Source: Microaerobacter geothermalis
GTDB lineage: Bacteria; Bacillota; Bacilli; DSM-22679
Assembly: GCF_021608135.1 (NCBI RefSeq)
Contig: NZ_JAKIHL010000001.1
Location: 62,001-126,000 of the forward strand
DNA: 64,000 nucleotides
Direction of reading: 5' to 3'
Positions 60,456-64,000 of this stretch are shown one piece after another (the stretch's first letter is position 1; each line of letters begins with the position of its first letter). Under the pieces are notes generated by a model. That model made no database searches. It saw only the letters and a list, made by a program, of their open reading frames with translations, and was not told the origin of the DNA. A program made the translations under genes and the position numbers.

Positions 60456-61739
60456 TCAAATTGACTTTAAAAAGAACTTTTCAGCGAAGAAAATAAGCAG
60501 CATCATAATAAAGGAGGCTACGATTACAAAAATATCGGTGGTTGCTTTTACCCAAAGGAAAGCGCTTAATACAACTACATCAAAAACAATCGCTGTGATT
60601 ACAATATAAGGATTTGCTTTGATTTTATCGAGAAGATGCCGCAAGACTCCCCAGTGAACAATAATGTCCATAACCAAATATAAGATAGCCCCAAGAGAGG
60701 CAATTCTGCTTAAATCAAATGAAATTGTTAAAATCATGGCAATCACAATCATGTAGACAACCATGTGTTTTTGAATACTTCCTGGCATCTTAAAGTGCCT
60801 ATGAGGAATTAATTTCATGTCTGTAAGCATGGCTGTCATACGGGATACGGCAAAAACACTTGCAACTACACCGGAAACGGTTGCGATAATCGCTATACTT
60901 ACTGTAAACCATAGTCCGTAATTGCCAAAGGCTGGTCGTGCCGCTTCTGCTAACGCGAAGTCTCTAGCTTGAATAATCTCACCTAAAGAAAGATTACTTG
61001 CTACTGCCCAAGCTACTAATATATAAATAACTGCAACAATGGAGGTGGAAATAATGATCGCTCTGCCTACATTTCGATGAGGGTCAATAATTTCTGAACC
61101 GCTGTTGGTGATTGTTGTAAATCCTTTGAAAGCGATAAGGGTCAACGCTACAGCAGCAACATATCCACTAATGGTTTGATCAGGCACACTTTCTTTCATG
61201 CTGTCAAAAGAAAAATTTGAGATCCATAATCCAACAATTGCGAATACGGCAATACCGCCAATTTTGAGTAAGGATGTGATCGAAGAGAAGACTTCGATAA
61301 ATCGGTTGCGGGAAATATTCATTACAAAAGCAAAAGCAAGGAGCGCAACACCTATAACTGGAACAAGAAAATTTTCTGATTTAACATTGAATAATTGAAG
61401 TGTGTACACGGCGAACGTACGAGCAACAAGACTTTGATTAATCACCATTGAAATAGCCATTGAAAGTGAAGCCGTCGCTGCAATCGTGCTTTTACCATAG
61501 GCATTCACTAAAAAAATGGCAATTCCACCGGCTGAAGGAAATGCGTTTGACATTTTAATATATGAATAAGCGCTGAACGCGGTAACAATTGCACCTACAA
61601 TAAAAGTGAATGGAAAAAATGTCCCGGCCAATTCAGCAACTTGCCCCATGAGTGCGAATATTCCTGCTCCGATCATCACTCCGGTACCTAAACCTATTGC
61701 ACCTGTTAGAGTCAAACTGTTTTTTTTATATTCCTCCAC
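60456..61739 (-). CDS. APC-family amino acid permease
   Basis: A 427-residue permease with about twelve helices. The first helix holds the APC signature GAIGLGTGVMIGAGIFALMG (residues 14-33). Other features: SAYSYIKMSNAFPSAGG near residue 60 and VFAVSRMTAMLTDMKLIP near 300. It moves amino acids with protons or sodium. The substrate is unknown. GAGGGGG lies upstream of the ATG. Confidence 0.9.
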   Translation of the reverse strand: MEEYKKNSLTLTGAIGLGTGVMIGAGIFALMGQVAELAGTFFPFTFIVGAIVTAFSAYSYIKMSNAFPSAGGIAIFLVNAYGKSTIAATASLSMAISMVINQSLVARTFAVYTLQLFNVKSENFLVPVIGVALLAFAFVMNISRNRFIEVFSSITSLLKIGGIAVFAIVGLWISNFSFDSMKESVPDQTISGYVAAVALTLIAFKGFTTITNSGSEIIDPHRNVGRAIIISTSIVAVIYILVAWAVASNLSLGEIIQARDFALAEAARPAFGNYGLWFTVSIAIIATVSGVVASVFAVSRMTAMLTDMKLIPHRHFKMPGSIQKHMVVYMIVIAMILTISFDLSRIASLGAILYLVMDIIVHWGVLRHLLDKIKANPYIVITAIVFDVVVLSAFLWVKATTDIFVIVASFIMMLLIFFAEKFFLKSI

Positions 61740-62085
61740 TATTCAACCCCCTCTGAATTGTCAACCAACCTGTGATGTTTTGGGAAAATTATACCCATGC
61801 TTTATTATCATGTTCTAAAATGAGATTTATTAATACAGATACCATAAATAACGGGTGTTTATTCCTCACCATCAATGATTTTGATGCCTAATGGTTCCAA
61901 AATCATCCTAGAAAATCAAGGAATTATACCTATTTTATTCTGAATTATCCAAAATTTATTGAAAAATATTTTGATTAAGATAGGATTAGAGACAGGAGGA
62001 ATCCCTTAACTTGCAGTATTCTGAGTGACATTGAAAGATGAAAGGATTGCTTCTGAAAACGGTAAGGAAGGAGGTGCTACTTGAT
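61740..62085. other. Intergenic region with 45-bp motif shared with 63.2 kb
   Basis: No gene is seen. The segment 61917-61961 matches 63235-63279 in 38 of 45 bases (shared core AAGGA-TTATACC and ATCCAAAAT-TATTG). Each copy precedes a plus-strand gene for an apparently secreted protein, so it may be a common promoter or operator region. Confidence 0.55.
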
Positions 62086-62565
62086 TTGAAACTCATTCTA
62101 ACTCGGATAACTGCTATATCTTTTCTATTATTATTCATGATGGGATGCAGCACTGAGCAGAAGATCACTTTTGAAGAAAAACAGGGAATATATCTGGATA
62201 CCAGAATTGCTGTGGCCAAGGCCGCAGAGCTAATCAGCAAGGAATGGGGAAAAAGTGCTGAAAATCGTAATACGGAGCAAGTTCTTGAAGTATTATCAAA
62301 GTATTATACGGGGGAAGCCTTAGAAAACATCAAAGAATTTTTAAATTCCCTTTCAGAAAAAGAATATGATGCAGATCGTTATGAGAAGTTAATCGGACAG
62401 TTTAAAGGAAAAATTCCAACGATGCCACTATTGGGAGAACTGGAAGACGTTAATATTATTAAACAGAATAAGCAATCGGTCTTACTGACAATAGATGCCA
62501 ACACAAATTATTTTATTGTAAAAGAAAAGCAAATATCTGAATTTAAGTATGAAATGCCAGGTTGA
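62086..62565 (+). CDS. Hypothetical lipoprotein
   Basis: About 159 residues from the TTG at 62086, 9 bases after AAGGAGGTG; the ATG at 62038 includes that site in its coding stretch. Signal peptide with lipobox LFMMGC (about 17-22). The mature part is helical (TRIAVAKAAELISKEW; VLEVLSKYYTGEALENIKEFLN) with a short beta end. No family recognised. The 3' end overlaps agrB, transcribed oppositely, by 84 bases. Confidence 0.65.
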   Translation: MKLILTRITAISFLLLFMMGCSTEQKITFEEKQGIYLDTRIAVAKAAELISKEWGKSAENRNTEQVLEVLSKYYTGEALENIKEFLNSLSEKEYDADRYEKLIGQFKGKIPTMPLLGELEDVNIIKQNKQSVLLTIDANTNYFIVKEKQISEFKYEMPG

Positions 62566-63063
62566 ATCAACCTCTAAAATATATCCCAATGTTACAGTAA
62601 GGTACCAAGCAGAAAGAAAAATAATAGATAGTATTTTGAAACGTATGTTGCGATTGCGGTTTCCAGCTCGACTATTTTCATAAGGAGCGTATTTGTAGCA
62701 AATAAATAAACCGGTCATTAGAGTAGCGCTGTTTAACAGGATCATGTGATTTTTATATTGTAATGCTCCAATAACGGACAACCATGACAGTAGCAAGAAA
62801 GAAAGCAGGCTAAACACCATACAGGAAAGATAAGTGGATAAATGGGTTCCTCCAGAGACTATTCGTAATCCCGCGAATGTGAGTACCAGGAAAAGAACGG
62901 GCAAAGTGATGCCAAAGCTATAAGCGAGTATGAACAAAAGGACAATTTTGATCGAATAACCAATTATGACTTCCAGTCCATAGCGAATATGATCTTCATT
63001 TTGAGATTGATGAGTTTGCTTTGCCAGACGTTTTGCTAGATTTTGAGATAAACGGGTGATCAT
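62482..63063 (-). CDS. agrB: AgrB-like peptide-processing membrane protease
   Basis: A 193-residue AgrB-family protein from the ATG at 63063. Five to six helices. Catalytic His74 and Cys81 lie in LRIVSGGTHLSTYLSCMVFSL (residues 67-86), at the spacing found in AgrB, which cuts and cyclises the AgrD prepeptide into a signal. No AgrD-like ORF, AgrC kinase or AgrA regulator is seen nearby on either strand. The last ~27 codons overlap the convergent lipoprotein gene. The ribosome site is weak (AAAGG about 10 bases upstream). Confidence 0.8.
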   Translation of the reverse strand: MITRLSQNLAKRLAKQTHQSQNEDHIRYGLEVIIGYSIKIVLLFILAYSFGITLPVLFLVLTFAGLRIVSGGTHLSTYLSCMVFSLLSFLLLSWLSVIGALQYKNHMILLNSATLMTGLFICYKYAPYENSRAGNRNRNIRFKILSIIFLSAWYLTVTLGYILEVDSTWHFILKFRYLLFFYNKIICVGIYCQ

Positions 63064-63360
63064 ACACAATCAACCTTTGGTGGGATAATTTAGATATTTT
63101 CAAGAACAGTTTCCTATAATTGGACGATAAAAGCAAGAGAAAGAGGATAATTCCTTATAAATTGAGGATAAATTAGGTGTTTTCAGGGATAAATTCTTTA
63201 GAACATGATATCAACGGATTTTATTCCGGCAAATTAAGGATTTATACCAAATTTATTCTTAGTTATCCAAAATCTATTGCAGTGATTTTTTGTTGGTGTA
63301 TGATTTGGGTAGTGTCAAAAGATCTATGAAAAAGTGACAAAGAAAATCTGATTTGATGAA
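63064..63360. other. Intergenic region with 21-bp phased GGATAA motifs
   Basis: No gene is seen. GGATAA begins at 63145, 63166 and 63187, exactly 21 bases apart, with A/T-rich flanks (GGATAATTCC, GGATAAATTA, GGATAAATTC). The 45-bp motif shared with 61.9 kb lies at 63235-63279. Confidence 0.6.
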
Positions 63361-63956
63361 TCTGGGTCGTAAGACCCCGCTATCGCACCATCTATGAAAC
63401 AACCCAAAAAATTAAGGAAGAAAAATCTAAAAAGAATGGTAAAATTAAAACAACTTATTCTACCTATATAATTGTTGAAGCTAAAAATAAAAATAAGGAA
63501 AAGGAAAATACGGTAAGTATTTCTTCAATAGGTGATAGATCTGATAAAAAAACAAGTTCCTCTATTAGTTATACGATTTATGCTAATTTTAAATATGAAA
63601 TGTTAGACAACAGGTGGGTTAAAGCACTCGACTATATGGCAAAATGGGATCAATTGGATTCGCAAGTAGTTAATACAAAAATGAGCATATATGCTGATGC
63701 AAAAGGGATGAAGTATGAAGATCCAAGTAACATAATTTATAGTGTGTATGGAGTATCTAATAGCTACTATATTGACTCCCCCAGTTCTGGGATAGAATAT
63801 CATAAAACTCCAGCAGATTGGGGCCATATAAGTATCATTGAAAACGATACTTGGAATGCCATGAATGTAAGATTTGACTTTAAGAGGGGTACTTCAACCT
63901 GGTCTGATGAATTAAGTGCCGGATTTGGTACAGCATCAGTGCCACCTATTAAATAA
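63361..63956 (+). pseudogene. 5'-truncated gene for a probable secreted protein
   Basis: The frame is open from 63361 to the TAA at 63954-63956 (about 198 codons), but there is no start codon with a ribosome site before ATG 63600, which lies mid-domain. The product starts IWVVRPRYRTIYETTQKIK, is Lys/Asn-rich at first, and ends in a beta-rich domain (ISIIENDTWNAMNVRFDFKRG). It lacks the signal peptide expected for this style. I do not recognise the family. The beginning was probably lost by deletion after the 45-bp upstream motif at 63235. Confidence 0.5.
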
Positions 63957-63972
63957 AAAAGTGTACAAAATC

Positions 63973-64000
63973 CCCCCCGAAATTTTCTCAGGCTTGGGGG
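63973..64000 (+). terminator. Likely terminator at window edge
   Basis: CCCCCC (from about 63976) and GGGGG (63996-64000) can pair; the T-rich tail, if present, lies beyond the window. Confidence 0.4.

Overview
The window looks like a chromosomal segment of an endospore-forming, low-GC member of the Bacillales that can respire without oxygen. Spo0E-like, YuiA/B/C/D, YumC, YuzB, YIEGIA and BshB2 homologs are typical of the order. Quinol nitric oxide reductase, clade II-type nitrous oxide reductase, a Mo-bis-PGD reductase of the tetrathionate/selenate type and a futalosine-pathway menaquinone enzyme (MqnE) point to an anaerobic or facultative, possibly thermophilic, denitrifier. The genus cannot be fixed from the sequence alone. 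No rRNA, tRNA or CRISPR array was seen.

Layout: 1-3.2 kb, reverse transsulfuration (mccA fragment, mccB), a YIEGIA pair and YuzB. 3.3-6.2 kb, qNOR (norB, minus) with a divergent Fnr-type promoter that also seems to drive a ~75-nt small RNA. 6.3-7 kb, a decayed TnpB. 7-8.7 kb, a lipoprotein glycosidase-like gene. 8.8-13 kb, a minus-strand operon (Crp/Fnr regulator, two DUF2249 proteins, a CcoN/NnrS-like membrane protein, a DUF59 protein) divergent from a radical SAM/SPASM gene. 13.2-16.8 kb, nosC-nosZ-nosB behind tandem Fnr-type sites and a long leader. 16.9-31.9 kb, a second Crp/Fnr regulator with mqnE, Fe-S carrier, yumC, ndh with a Rex-type box, yuiABCD, hemQ and hemEHY (coproporphyrin-dependent heme pathway). 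32-36.8 kb, housekeeping genes (alaR-alaT, bshB2, ylmA-like). 36.9-47.9 kb, a binding protein/histidine kinase/NtrC-type regulator triad followed by a sigma-54 promoter and a tatA-FeS-NrfD-Mo reductase-TorD cluster. 48-51.3 kb, Hsp20 with a CtsR box, a site-2 protease, and a manganese (yybP-ykoY) riboswitch ahead of an FbpB-like micro-ORF and terC. 51.4-55.8 kb, a redox cluster (acidic secreted protein, ApbE, ferric-reductase-like membrane protein) with its own two-component system. 55.9-61.7 kb, a B12-radical SAM protein, rhodanese-cysK, M42 peptidase and an APC permease. 61.8-64 kb, a lipoprotein, an AgrB-like protease with no AgrD, and a broken secreted-protein gene.

The genes fit together as a respiratory island: menaquinone (MqnE) and NDH-2 supply electrons to qNOR, NosZ and the molybdoenzyme; HemE/H/Y/Q and Fe-S carriers supply cofactors; Crp/Fnr-type boxes with matching spacing to -10 hexamers tie norB, the small RNA, the DUF2249 operon, the radical SAM gene and nosCZ together. 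The strongest candidates for something undescribed are: two copies of a ~200-bp hairpin element with compensatory changes in its stems (about 12.98-13.20 and 21.06-21.26 kb); the Fnr-linked small RNA opposite norB; and the three-part sensor that appears to drive the sigma-54-dependent molybdoenzyme operon.
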